Below, piece after piece: positions 41,763 to 50,585 of a DNA stretch of 64,000 nt. Below the pieces are notes generated by a model. The model had not been told where the DNA came from. It saw only the letters and a list, made by a program, of their open reading frames with translations, and searched no databases. A program made the position numbers and the translations under genes. Each line of letters begins with the position of its first letter. The stretch's first letter is position 1. This DNA comes from Oliverpabstia intestinalis (GTDB lineage: Bacteria > Bacillota > Clostridia > Lachnospirales > Lachnospiraceae): contig NZ_VUMS01000010.1 in the NCBI RefSeq assembly GCF_009696065.1, positions 1 through 64,000 of the forward strand, written 5' to 3'.

Positions 41763-43121
41763 CTATTTTTCCAGAATATCTTCAATGTCCCGCAGGCATT
41801 TCTGACTGGTTACCACAACTACCGTATCACCCACCATCAGACAGTCATCGCCACGTGGAATCAATACCTTACCGCTCCGGTTGATACAACCCACCAACAG
41901 GTTATTCTTCAACCGCAGATCTTTCAGTTCCACGCCAACTACCGAAGAATTTTCCCGGATCACGAACTCCAGAGCCTCTGCCTTGCCGTCCAGAATATGA
42001 TACAGTGTCTCCACATTACTTCCGATGGAGTTCTGAGTTGCCCTCGTATATTGAAGAATCCGATCCGTCGTGATATATTTCGGATGGATCAGACTTCCGA
42101 GTTCCAGTTCGTCTGTAATATCATCAAACGCCACACGATTGACCTTTGTGACTACTTTTGCATGGGACATCCGCTCCGCAAACATGCCAAGCAGAATATT
42201 TTCCTCATCCATATTGGTCAGTGCCACAAACGCTTCAGCGTTTTCCAGATTTTCTTCAAACAGCAGGTTCTTGCTTGTACCATCCCCGTTGACCACCGTT
42301 GCATCCGGCAGCAGATCTGCCAGCAGCTCACATCGCTCTTTGGACTGCTCGATGATCACAACGCGCATTTTCATCTCCAGCAACATTCTTGCAAGGAAGA
42401 TAGCGATGGTTCCGCCACCCACGATCATACAGTTTCTCACCTGATTGGTCTTTAAACCAATAGACTTGAAAAATGCGGAAGCATTCTTCGGAGATGCCAG
42501 AATCGATACCAGATCACTGTTTTGCAGTACAAAATCACCGTTCGGGATGAATACCTGCTCGCCACGTTCTACACCCGCAACCAGAATATTATGTTTCCCT
42601 TTCATGTTGATCTCAACGATAGACTTACCGTCCAGACGGAATTCCGGTTTCAGACGGAACTTTAACAGTTCCACTTTTCCCTTGGCAAAAGGATCAATTT
42701 TAATGGCCGAAGGAAAGCGAAGCAGCCGTGCGATCTCTGCAGCAGTTGCCATCTCCGGGTTGATGATCATGGAAATGCCAAGACTCTCTTTCATCAGATT
42801 GATTTCCTTGTTGTAAATCGGATTTCTTACCCGGGCAACTGTATGACATTTTCCCAGATTTTTTGCCACAAGACAACACAGCAGATTCAGTTCATCCGAT
42901 CCGGTCACTGCGATCACAAGATCTGCAGATATCACACCGGCATCCATCAGAACGTTGATGCTGGATCCGTTTCCCTGAATCTGCAAGGCATCCAGATCCT
43001 CTCCTACCTCCTGTAATTTCTGAGCGGATATATCTACAATCGCCACTTCATGATTTTCCATGGTCAGCTCTTCTGCCAGGGCAGAACCTACTTTTCCACA
43101 TCCGATAATTATAATCTTCAT
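41763..43121 (-). CDS. trkA: Trk system potassium transporter TrkA
   Basis: The 452-residue protein contains two RCK units, each with a Rossmann motif: IIIGCGKVGSALAEEL at residue 3 and CMIVGGGTIAIFLARML near residue 230. Each is followed by a TrkA-C domain (residues about 140-225 and 370-452). It binds nucleotide and gates TrkH. The ATG follows CTGGAGG. Confidence 0.96.
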   Translation of the reverse strand: MKIIIIGCGKVGSALAEELTMENHEVAIVDISAQKLQEVGEDLDALQIQGNGSSINVLMDAGVISADLVIAVTGSDELNLLCCLVAKNLGKCHTVARVRNPIYNKEINLMKESLGISMIINPEMATAAEIARLLRFPSAIKIDPFAKGKVELLKFRLKPEFRLDGKSIVEINMKGKHNILVAGVERGEQVFIPNGDFVLQNSDLVSILASPKNASAFFKSIGLKTNQVRNCMIVGGGTIAIFLARMLLEMKMRVVIIEQSKERCELLADLLPDATVVNGDGTSKNLLFEENLENAEAFVALTNMDEENILLGMFAERMSHAKVVTKVNRVAFDDITDELELGSLIHPKYITTDRILQYTRATQNSIGSNVETLYHILDGKAEALEFVIRENSSVVGVELKDLRLKNNLLVGCINRSGKVLIPRGDDCLMVGDTVVVVTSQKCLRDIEDILEK

Positions 43122-43208
43122 AGTTCCTCCAGATATCAGTTACGCTGCTGCTGTGATGTATCATTTTCTTACTAACAGTATTTCCGCTTTCATCAACAGC
43201 ACAAAAAA

Positions 43209-43262
43209 TGCTATAACAGGATAGAATAATAAAATAAAATCATATCCTATTATAGCATCAAT
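43209..43262 (-). terminator. Terminator of the histidine operon
   Basis: ATGCTATAACAGGATA and TATCCTATTATAGCAT form a long stem, and the minus strand continues with TTTTTTGTG. It lies about 100 bp after the hisI stop. Confidence 0.8.
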
Positions 43263-43361
43263 ACTAAAATACTCAAGACATATTCTGTCTAACAATTAAC
43301 TGAAAACCATGTTGATTTTTTATGCATTTCACCTGTTTTGTCTGTCTTATCAAGACAATCT

Positions 43362-43748
43362 TCAACTATTTTCCGCTACATTATCGCTTTTCATAATTTC
43401 TTTAAAAAAGCAGCTGCGGCTTCCGGTATGGCAGGCTGCACCGACCTGATCCACCCTTGCCAGGATCGTATCGTTATCACAATCCAGATACAGTGACCGG
43501 ACATACTGAAAATGTCCGCTGGTAAGTCCTTTCACCCACAGTTCGTTTCTGCTGCGGCTCCAGTAAGTCATCACACCGGTCTCCAGCGTCTTTTCATAAG
43601 CTTGTCGGTTCATATAGGCAACCATCAGAACATCTTTATTTTTATCGTCCTGTACCACCACACAGACCATCCCGTCACTGTTCAGTTTCAACTCATCCCA
43701 TGTAAATGCAGCTTTTAACGGTGTTTCTTTTTTTTCTTTCATGCTCAT
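43362..43748 (-). CDS. hisI: Phosphoribosyl-AMP cyclohydrolase
   Basis: The 128-residue protein has the metal-binding DCDNDT motif (Asp-x-Asp-x-Asp type) and the cysteine/His motif GAACHTGSRSCFF, with VMTYWSRSRNELWVKG ahead of them. It carries only the cyclohydrolase; no HisE domain is fused, unlike the bifunctional HisIE. It opens the purine ring of PR-AMP in histidine synthesis. The ATG follows AGAGGA. It is the last gene of the hisZGDBI run, with a repeat element between it and hisB. Confidence 0.95.
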   Translation of the reverse strand: MSMKEKKETPLKAAFTWDELKLNSDGMVCVVVQDDKNKDVLMVAYMNRQAYEKTLETGVMTYWSRSRNELWVKGLTSGHFQYVRSLYLDCDNDTILARVDQVGAACHTGSRSCFFKEIMKSDNVAENS

Positions 43749-43761
43749 CGATTCCTCTGTT

Positions 43762-43802
43762 GTAACTATTCAGCAACCACTGTGAAAGTACTGAACAGTT
43801 AC
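43762..43802. repeat. Short palindromic repeat element between hisB and hisI
   Basis: This 41-bp element begins GTAACTATTCAG and ends TACTGAACAGTTAC, so it is close to one perfect hairpin with the family ends and contains CTGTGAAAG. It lies inside the histidine operon. Confidence 0.75.
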
Positions 43803-43860
43803 CCTCTGTTTTTGTATAAATATATCCCTGGAGTTCCCTTGTGTCTGCAGCTCAGCCCTT

Positions 43861-44478
43861 TTACAGACTGCCCTTTGTAGACAAAACTCCCTGAATCCGC
43901 TCATCCATCTGCGTTGCCTGATCCAGTGCTTTGGCAAACGCTTTGAACATCGCTTCCATGATATGGTGATTGTTTGTTCCGTCCAGTACCTTGATGTGCA
44001 GGTTCATGCCGGCTGCATAGCTGACCGCATAGAAAAACTCTCTGGCCATCTCTGTATCCATATCTCCAAGACGTTCTGCGGTAAATTCACCGTCAAAGTT
44101 CAGATACGGGCGACCGGACAGATCGATGCCGCAAAGTACCAGTGTCTCGTCCATGGGAAGAATCATGCTTCCATAACGGCGAATCCCTGCTTTATCGCCC
44201 AGTGCTTCTTTAATAGCCGTCCCCAGTACGATTCCGGTATCTTCGATCGTGTGATGGCTGTCCACATTCAGATCGCCGTCTACGGCAAGATCCAGATCAA
44301 AGAATCCATGACGTGCAAATCCATCCAGCATATGGTCAAAAAATCCGATGCCGGTATTCAGGCTGGCTTTTCCGGTTCCGTCCAGATTCAGACTCATCGT
44401 GATCTTCGTTTCTTTGGTATTTCGCTGTACCAGTACATTACGGGTCATACCCTGTTCTTCCAGTCTGCGGATCTCCAT
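43861..44478 (-). CDS. hisB: Imidazoleglycerol-phosphate dehydratase
   Basis: The 205-residue protein is the single-domain form (no phosphatase fusion). The two metal-binding motifs GFFDHMLDGFARHG and DSHHTIEDTGIVLGTA, plus GTNNHHIMEAMFKAFAKAL, are intact. It removes water from imidazole glycerol phosphate. The ATG follows GGGGAGG, which lies within the last codons of hisD, three bases upstream, so translation is probably coupled. Confidence 0.97.
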   Translation of the reverse strand: MEIRRLEEQGMTRNVLVQRNTKETKITMSLNLDGTGKASLNTGIGFFDHMLDGFARHGFFDLDLAVDGDLNVDSHHTIEDTGIVLGTAIKEALGDKAGIRRYGSMILPMDETLVLCGIDLSGRPYLNFDGEFTAERLGDMDTEMAREFFYAVSYAAGMNLHIKVLDGTNNHHIMEAMFKAFAKALDQATQMDERIQGVLSTKGSL

Positions 44479-44481
44479 ACC

Positions 44482-45780
44482 TTATTCCTCCCCTTCAAAA
44501 CGCACTGCGATCGAGTTCGCATGTGCGGTCAGTTGTTCACATTTTGCAAACTGCTCGATATCTTTGTGGATCGGTTGCAGCGCTTCTCTGGAGTAGTAGA
44601 TGATACTTGATTTCTTCACAAAATCATCAACAGACAGTGGGGAGAAGAATTTTGCGGTTCCGTTGGTCGGCAGGATGTGGTTAGGTCCTGCAAAATAATC
44701 ACCCAGCGGTTCACAGCTGTATTCCCCGATAAAGATTGCACCCGCATTCCGAATCTTTGTCATAACCTCAAACGGGTTGGCGGTAACGATCTCCAAATGT
44801 TCGGAAGCAATCTCGTTGGCGGTATCAATTGCTTCGTCCATATCCTCTGCCACCAAAATATATCCAAAATTATCCAAAGATTTCTGAATAATCGCTTTTC
44901 TTTCAAGAATCTGTACAAATCCCTCAACTTCTTCGCTGACTTTCTTTGCAAAATCTTCACTTGTCGTGATCAGGATTGCAGATGCCAGCTCGTCGTGTTC
45001 TGCCTGGGATAACAGATCAGCTGCCACATACCGTGGATTGGCTGTCTCGTCTGCCAGTACCAGGATCTCGCTCGGTCCCGCGATGGAATCGATGCTTACA
45101 TGACCGTATACTGCTTTTTTTGCTAACGCTACATAGATATTTCCAGGTCCTACGATCTTGTCTACTTTCGGAATACTTTCTGTTCCAAAAGCAAGGGCAG
45201 CGATTGCCTGTGCACCACCTGCTTTATAGACTTCATCTGCTCCTGCTTCTTTTGCAGCGACCAGAACAGCCGGATTCACCTTTCCTTCTGCATTACATGG
45301 GGTGGTCATAATGATCTTATCTACACCTGCTACTTTTGCCGGCATAATGTTCATCAGAACAGACGACGGATATACTGCTTTTCCTCCCGGTACATAGACG
45401 CCTACCTTTTCCAGTGGTGTTATTTTCTGTCCAAGCATCGTTCCCTGTGGGGTGCTCTTGAACCAGCTGTTCTGTTTCTGCAGTTCATGGTAACTCTCGA
45501 TATTAACCAGCGCCTTGCGGATCACATCCAGAAGCGCCGGATCCACTGCTTTATATGCTTCTTCGAATTCTCCGTCTGTTACTTTTACATTGGAAGCATT
45601 GATATCTGCTTTATCAAACTGTTTGGTATAGGAAAACAGAGCCTCATCTCCGTTTCCTTTGATATTCTGAATAATAGCCTGCACCCGGCTTTCATACTCT
45701 CCGTACTGGCTCGGACTTCTTTTTAACATATTTTCCAGAATATTTTTTGTAGTTTCTTTTGTTAATTTTACGATTCTCAT
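44482..45780 (-). CDS. hisD: Histidinol dehydrogenase
   Basis: The 432-residue protein has family landmarks VYVPGGKAVYPSSVLMN near residue 120, KVDKIVGPGNIYVALAKK, DSIAGPSEILVLADETAN, SQAEHDELA with zinc and catalytic His residues, and AGPNHILPTNGTAKFFSPL. It oxidises L-histidinol to histidine in two NAD-dependent steps. The ATG at 45780 follows AAGGAGG and overlaps the hisG stop as ATGA; the open frame further upstream belongs to hisG. Confidence 0.97.
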   Translation of the reverse strand: MRIVKLTKETTKNILENMLKRSPSQYGEYESRVQAIIQNIKGNGDEALFSYTKQFDKADINASNVKVTDGEFEEAYKAVDPALLDVIRKALVNIESYHELQKQNSWFKSTPQGTMLGQKITPLEKVGVYVPGGKAVYPSSVLMNIMPAKVAGVDKIIMTTPCNAEGKVNPAVLVAAKEAGADEVYKAGGAQAIAALAFGTESIPKVDKIVGPGNIYVALAKKAVYGHVSIDSIAGPSEILVLADETANPRYVAADLLSQAEHDELASAILITTSEDFAKKVSEEVEGFVQILERKAIIQKSLDNFGYILVAEDMDEAIDTANEIASEHLEIVTANPFEVMTKIRNAGAIFIGEYSCEPLGDYFAGPNHILPTNGTAKFFSPLSVDDFVKKSSIIYYSREALQPIHKDIEQFAKCEQLTAHANSIAVRFEGEE

Positions 45781-46427
45781 CTGTCTGCCTCCTTGATGAC
45801 CTTTTTTAACTTTCCTAAAAGCTCTGAGATCCGTTCGCTTTCCATTTTCATGCTTACCTGATTCACAACCACTCTTGCGGACAGAGGGCATACTTCTTCA
45901 AGAATATGCAGACCATTTTCCCGCAGAGTGGAACCGGTCTCTACGATATCGCAGATGACTTCGGAAAGTCCTACGATTGGTGCCAGCTCGATGGAACCGT
46001 TTAATTTGATGATTTCCACGGTCTGGTTTTTCTTATTATAAAAATAATCTTTGGCGATATTCGGGTATTTGGTGGCTACACGGATCTGCTGATTACCATC
46101 CAGCAGTTCCCGGGCAGATTCCGGTCCGCAGATACACATTCTGCATTTTCCAAAGCCAAGATCCATCACTTCATATAATTTTCTTCCTTCTTCCAGAATC
46201 GTGTCGCGACCTACGACACCCAGATCTGCCGCTCCATATTCCACATAAGTCGGGACATCCGGTCCTTTGGCCAGGAAGAACCGAAGTTTCAGATCTTCAT
46301 TGACAAAAATCAGTTTTCTTGTCTTTTTATCTTTCATCTCTTCACAGGTAATGCCTACAGCTTCCAGCATCTCCAGTGTTTTCTCTGCCAGACGGCCTTT
46401 CGTCAGTGCGATGGTTAAATATCTCAT
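45777..46427 (-). CDS. hisG: ATP phosphoribosyltransferase, short form (HisG-S)
   Basis: At 216 residues it lacks the C-terminal regulatory domain of long HisG and so needs HisZ, which is encoded just upstream. Motifs are LTIALTKGRLAEKTLEML at the start, YVEYGAADLGVVGRDTI near residue 65 and the PRPP loop GLSEVICDIVETGSTLRENGL near residue 160. It catalyses the first and feedback-controlled step of histidine synthesis. The stop overlaps the hisD start (ATGA). Confidence 0.97.
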   Translation of the reverse strand: MRYLTIALTKGRLAEKTLEMLEAVGITCEEMKDKKTRKLIFVNEDLKLRFFLAKGPDVPTYVEYGAADLGVVGRDTILEEGRKLYEVMDLGFGKCRMCICGPESARELLDGNQQIRVATKYPNIAKDYFYNKKNQTVEIIKLNGSIELAPIVGLSEVICDIVETGSTLRENGLHILEEVCPLSARVVVNQVSMKMESERISELLGKLKKVIKEADR

Positions 46428-46439
46428 GGGTCTTTCCTC

Positions 46440-47693
46440 CTACTGAAAACTTTTCTGATTGGTCATCTGTACTTCATCGGTAAACAGATTGATCACCTGT
46501 ATCTGATCTTCTCCCACCGGAGATACAATATCCGTAAACTGATGACCCTTTCCATATGCAATATAGTCTTCCGCTTTCAGACCTTCTTCCATCCGCATAC
46601 ACTGGATCTGCATACCATGTGTTCTCTGCATACCGGCAATCCGGATCGCTGCTTCACGATTTCTTTCATTATATAAGACCAGTCGTTTTCCTTCCATCAC
46701 CGGCACCTGAATATTCTGACGGTTCAGTGCATTCAACACCTGTTCCATTACCAGACAGAAACCGATTGCAGGGGCAGGTCTTCCAAAATGTTCCAGCAGC
46801 CTGTTGTACCGTCCACCGGTTACTAACGGCTCACCGGTGCCATAGGTAAATCCCTGGAAGATAATGCCTGTATAATACTGATATTTACTGAGCATGCCAA
46901 GGTCGAAAGAAATATATTCTTCACAGCCATAGCAGGAGGCCACCTGATACAGTTCCCGTAACCTGCGGATCGCTGCCAGTGCCTTGGGGTTGCCAGTAAG
47001 ACTTTCTGCTTTTTTCAGTACTTCCGGGCCACCAAAAAGTTGTGGCAGTTCTGTCAGTGCTTCTACCTGTTCTTTGGACAGTCTCTGACTCTCCAGAAGT
47101 TCTTCCACACCAAAATAATTCTTGTTGGAGATCAGCTGGCGCAGTTCCTGAATAGTCTCTTCCGACATACCGGAGTCATCAACCAGTGCTTTGAAAAAAT
47201 CCACCTGACCGATACTTATCTGGAATTCTTTCAATCCTGCTGCCTTTAAGAGTTCTACAGTCATGGCAATGATCTCACCGTCTCCGTCCACCGATGCATC
47301 GCCCAAAAGCTCCACACCCATCTGGGTGGATTCTTTCAGTCGTCCCTGATAGCTGGAGCGGTTCACAAAGGTGTTTCCACTGTAGCAGAGACGAATCGGC
47401 ATATCTTCCTGATGATAATACATAGAAGCTGCTCTCGCGATGGAAGGTGTAAAGTCCGGACGAAGTACCAGAGTATTACCTTCCCGGTCAAAGAACTTGT
47501 AAAGTTCTCTGGATGGTGTGGTTCCCACCTGCTTTCCAAACACATCAAAGAATTCGAAGGTCGGTGTCTCTATGCTCTGATAACCGTATGCATGAAAGAT
47601 TTTCTCCATTTTTCTCTGAAGATACAGTTTTTTTGCACATTCGGTTCCGTAAACATCCCGGACTCCTTCCGGGGTATGAAATAATTGTCTCAT
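46440..47693 (-). CDS. hisZ: ATP phosphoribosyltransferase regulatory subunit HisZ
   Basis: This 417-residue paralogue of histidyl-tRNA synthetase lacks the anticodon-binding domain. Class II aaRS-like stretches are TPEGVRDVYGTECAKK, TLVLRPDFTPSIARA, RSSYQGRLKESTQMGVELLG, and GGRYNRLLEHFGRPAPAIGF. It binds short HisG and gives histidine feedback. The ATG follows AAGAGG. It is the first gene of the operon, behind the promoter at 47801-47829. Confidence 0.95.
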   Translation of the reverse strand: MRQLFHTPEGVRDVYGTECAKKLYLQRKMEKIFHAYGYQSIETPTFEFFDVFGKQVGTTPSRELYKFFDREGNTLVLRPDFTPSIARAASMYYHQEDMPIRLCYSGNTFVNRSSYQGRLKESTQMGVELLGDASVDGDGEIIAMTVELLKAAGLKEFQISIGQVDFFKALVDDSGMSEETIQELRQLISNKNYFGVEELLESQRLSKEQVEALTELPQLFGGPEVLKKAESLTGNPKALAAIRRLRELYQVASCYGCEEYISFDLGMLSKYQYYTGIIFQGFTYGTGEPLVTGGRYNRLLEHFGRPAPAIGFCLVMEQVLNALNRQNIQVPVMEGKRLVLYNERNREAAIRIAGMQRTHGMQIQCMRMEEGLKAEDYIAYGKGHQFTDIVSPVGEDQIQVINLFTDEVQMTNQKSFQ

Positions 47694-47730
47694 GGTTCTA
47701 TCCTCTTCTTTAATCTTGTTATGTAACTTC

Positions 47731-47757
47731 GTAACTGTGCAGTAGCTTTACAGTTAA
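47731..47757. repeat. Short palindromic repeat element in the hisZ leader
   Basis: It begins GTAACTGTGCAGTAGC and ends TTTACAGTTAAT, 27 bp. It equals only the first palindrome of the long element. It lies between the his promoter and hisZ. Confidence 0.6.
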
Positions 47758-47800
47758 TCTTCATTCACTTTAGTGTGTTAATGTGTTACTATGCTAATAC

Positions 47801-47829
47801 ATTATATGTGAAGACAGCACACTTGTCAA
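47801..47829 (-). promoter_or_regulatory. Sigma-A promoter of the histidine operon
   Basis: TTGACA and TATAAT on the minus strand are separated by 17 bp, a near-consensus promoter. The -35 box overlaps the last codons of recU. The leader is about 100 nt; no T-box features (specifier loop, UGG antiterminator sequence) were seen in it. Confidence 0.88.
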
Positions 47830-48359
47830 TCCCTGTCCTGCAAATCTTTCTGGATTCCGTCCAGATACGGCACCAGAATCCCACCGTGGTTCGTAAGAAA
47901 ATAAGAAGGATTCAGTTCTTCGTAAAGAAAACTTTTTCTTCCACCATTCTGCGCCCGTTCCCAGAACCACCACAGATCTCGAAATGTCAGATAATAGAAT
48001 TCATTTCTTCCCGAAAAGTAAATCAGCAGGAAAGAAATCCCCTCCTGCTGTTCAAACTCTCTCATAAACCGCACCTGATGCTCATGGATATTGGCAAGGG
48101 GAAAGACTGTTTCTTTGCACTCTTTCGCATCGAAGCATACAGGAATCCCCTGCACTGCCCCGATATAATCCACCGTACTTTTCTGTTCAAAATACGCCAG
48201 GGTGATCTGTCTGGTATCCTTGGCGATCCTAACCGGCGTGATCGGTGTCGGCACTTTCTGAATCAGTGCCAGCCCCTTTTCACGGTACTGTTCATTGCTC
48301 CGGTTGATCAGTTCTTCCAGTGTAGAACCCCTGAGTCCTCTTGAATTCCAGGTTGCCAT
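47826..48359 (-). CDS. recU: Holliday junction resolvase RecU
   Basis: The 177-residue protein has the RecU nuclease core with active-site-like ISTVDYIG- and FDAKECKETVFPL-type motifs (STVDYIGAVQGIPVCFDAKE), an N-terminal NRSNEQYREKGLALIQKVPTP, and the C-terminal FLTNHGGILVPYLDGI. It resolves four-way junctions in recombination and chromosome segregation. The ATG follows TGGGAGG. lepB lies 12 bp upstream. Confidence 0.93.
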   Translation of the reverse strand: MATWNSRGLRGSTLEELINRSNEQYREKGLALIQKVPTPITPVRIAKDTRQITLAYFEQKSTVDYIGAVQGIPVCFDAKECKETVFPLANIHEHQVRFMREFEQQEGISFLLIYFSGRNEFYYLTFRDLWWFWERAQNGGRKSFLYEELNPSYFLTNHGGILVPYLDGIQKDLQDRD

Positions 48360-48371
48360 ATTTTCCTCCCA

Positions 48372-48956
48372 TCAGTCCTTTTCGATCACACCGATCTTGT
48401 TAAACGGGTAATAACGGAAGATCGCTTTTGCGAGAACTTTTTCTTTTTTCACATAAGTATTTGTCCAGAACCTGGAGTCCTTCGACCAGTTTCGGTTATC
48501 TCCCAGCATAAAGTAGCTGTCTTCCGGCACATAATACGGTCCATAATCGCCTTCCGGTGGTTCCGGCAGGTAAGGCTCATCTAACGGTGTTTCAGAATCG
48601 TTAATATAAACCTTTCCGTCAATAATCTGCACTTTATCTCCCGGAAGTCCGATTACTCGCTTGATATACAACTGACTCTCATCATCCGGGAACTTAAAGA
48701 TGGCAATGTCCCCTCTCTGCGGCTCGCCGAATTCATATGACAGCCTGCTTCCAAAGATCCGGTCGCCCGTCATGATCGTATCTTCCATCGATGCCGAAGG
48801 AATAACTGCATTGATCAGTACATAATTTTTCATCACCCAGACCGTTACCAGAACAAACACGATCATGATTACATCTTCCATAAGCTCCCTTTTCAGACTC
48901 TTTTTCGGTTTCTTCTTCTCTTTCGTTTCTTCTCCGTCTATTCTCTCTTCTGTCAT
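48372..48956 (-). CDS. lepB: Signal peptidase I (second of two)
   Basis: In this 194-residue protein, an acidic/basic N-terminal tail of about 25 residues precedes one membrane segment (VIMIVFVLVTVWVMKNYVLI). The catalytic serine is in IPSASMEDTIMTGD and the lysine in YIKRVIGLPGDKV. The box FMLGDNRNWSKDSRFW follows. It differs clearly from the lepB at 24418-24993, with a longer insert after the lysine box. Its ATG overlaps the stop of the upstream pseudouridine synthase gene as ATGA. Confidence 0.95.
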   Translation of the reverse strand: MTEERIDGEETKEKKKPKKSLKRELMEDVIMIVFVLVTVWVMKNYVLINAVIPSASMEDTIMTGDRIFGSRLSYEFGEPQRGDIAIFKFPDDESQLYIKRVIGLPGDKVQIIDGKVYINDSETPLDEPYLPEPPEGDYGPYYVPEDSYFMLGDNRNWSKDSRFWTNTYVKKEKVLAKAIFRYYPFNKIGVIEKD

Positions 48957-49948
48957 AATTTACCCTTCTTTCTCTCACCCTCTGTAATCCGTTCCAGTTC
49001 ATCCGGAAGCGGTGCGGTAAAACATTTTCCCGACAAAGCTTCCAGCGCACCGGACATTCGTGGGAATTCCACCTGCCATGCATGCAGAAACTGACGTTTC
49101 AGACCATATTCCTGTTTCAGCCTCCTATTCCAGTGGGCATTCCCGTACTTCGGATCTCCTGCCAGCGGATATCCCAGACTAGCCAGATGACAGCGGATCT
49201 GATGAGATTTTCCGGTGATCAGTTCCACCTTTAAAAGCGTTTCCTCTCCATTGCTCCAGACCGGCTCCCAGGCGGTCTCGATCGGAGAACTTTCAGGCAC
49301 CTGACCAGTGCTCACTTTTACCTGATTGGTTTTTGTATCTTTGCTCAGCCAGGCTTTCTGATGTCCCGGCCTGTCTGCTTTTCCAAGCACCAGTGCCAGA
49401 TAATATTTTTTCAGCGTTCGCAGTTTCAGTGCTTCCGACAGTGCCTGCAGCCCTGCCAGACTCTTTCCGCACAGCACCAGACCACTGGTATTGCGGTCCA
49501 ACCGGTTACAGGGTGCCGGATGAAAAGTCTCTAACTCCTGTTCGCTGATTGCTCCCGTCTCCAGCAGATATTGCTGAAAATACTCCACCAGCGACAGATC
49601 CGACGGTTTTGCTTTCTGTGACAGCATGCCTGCCGGTTTATTGACTATTGCCACATGGTCATCTTCATAGATCACATCCAGTTTTATGTCAGACGTTTTC
49701 CTGCCGGAAACTGCCGGTTTCATCTGTTCCCCACGGAACTTTTCAATCGTCTCCTCCGCCAGATACAGCCGGATGCAGTCTCCCGGCTTCAACATTTCCT
49801 TTCCGTCTGCTTTTTTTTCGTTTAACAGAATATTCTTCTTTCGAAGCATTTTATATAAGAATCCGGATCCGGCTTCCGGAAAGTACTTTTTCAGATACTT
49901 ATCCATCCGCTGGCCAGCTTCATTTTTTCCGATTGTCAGATCTCTCAT
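48953..49948 (-). CDS. RluA family pseudouridine synthase
   Basis: In this 331-residue protein, an N-terminal S4-like segment (AGQRMDKYLKKYF...GKEMLKPGDCIRLY) precedes the catalytic domain. The catalytic Asp lies in PCNRLDRNTSGLVLCGKSL, and TGKSHQIRCHLASLGYPLAGDPKYG is the second signature. The target uridine in rRNA or tRNA cannot be assigned. It overlaps lepB downstream by four bases. Confidence 0.92.
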   Translation of the reverse strand: MRDLTIGKNEAGQRMDKYLKKYFPEAGSGFLYKMLRKKNILLNEKKADGKEMLKPGDCIRLYLAEETIEKFRGEQMKPAVSGRKTSDIKLDVIYEDDHVAIVNKPAGMLSQKAKPSDLSLVEYFQQYLLETGAISEQELETFHPAPCNRLDRNTSGLVLCGKSLAGLQALSEALKLRTLKKYYLALVLGKADRPGHQKAWLSKDTKTNQVKVSTGQVPESSPIETAWEPVWSNGEETLLKVELITGKSHQIRCHLASLGYPLAGDPKYGNAHWNRRLKQEYGLKRQFLHAWQVEFPRMSGALEALSGKCFTAPLPDELERITEGERKKGKL

Positions 49949-49964
49949 GTTTTTCCCTTTTACC

Positions 49965-50570
49965 TTACAAAGAAATCGCCAGGATCGTATGTTTGATCAG
50001 CTGATCTCTGGACAGATCCGGATATCGTTCATCCGGCTTAAAAGAAATATTCTGCTCCAGTTCCTGTTTGTGTGCATTCAGATAATCCATCCGTTCCAGA
50101 TAGGTCTTCAGTTCTTTGAAGACTTTTACTTCTACTTTATAACCGTTCTGTTTCAGGATCCCCCGCACATGATCTTCGATAAACTGTGTGGATCCGTCCA
50201 TATGGCTGGTATAACCGATCACCTTATTTCCGCAGATTGCAAAGCTTTCCACAAATACACTTTTTTCATAGGTAGTCAGATACGTTTCATAAGTTACTTC
50301 CAGATTGCCCTCGTGTTCCCGGATCTTTTTGTATACTTTCTTATCCATCGGTTTCTGCATCCACATCATGATCATATTTACCAGGGCACGGCACGCCGGA
50401 AGGCAGCCGACCATAGCAATTACCGTAATAATATTTTTCTTGGTACCTGTAATCAGAAACGCTGCCAGAAATGCTGCCAGAGGAATCAGAAACAGTGCAA
50501 CTGTAATCAGCAGTCGTTTTTTCTTCTCATATCGAATGTATCCATAATCACCTTTATTTACTTTTTTCAT
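49965..50570 (-). CDS. Conserved two-helix membrane protein, unknown function
   Basis: In this 201-residue protein, residues 20-42 and 46-68 are membrane segments, after a basic N-terminus (MKKVNKGDYGYIRYEKKKR). The remaining 130 residues are a soluble alpha/beta-looking domain with VYKKIREHEGNLEVTYETYLTTYEKSVFVESFAI. I do not recognise a named family. The ATG follows AGAAAGG. It sits between ygiQ and the rluA-type gene with short gaps, so it is probably in their operon. Confidence 0.75.
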   Translation of the reverse strand: MKKVNKGDYGYIRYEKKKRLLITVALFLIPLAAFLAAFLITGTKKNIITVIAMVGCLPACRALVNMIMMWMQKPMDKKVYKKIREHEGNLEVTYETYLTTYEKSVFVESFAICGNKVIGYTSHMDGSTQFIEDHVRGILKQNGYKVEVKVFKELKTYLERMDYLNAHKQELEQNISFKPDERYPDLSRDQLIKHTILAISL

Positions 50571-50585
50571 GCTGTATCCTTTCTG

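Noticed and set aside
47694-47800. T-box leader for the histidine operon
   Set aside because: The leader is only about 100 nt and no specifier loop or antiterminator sequence could be found.
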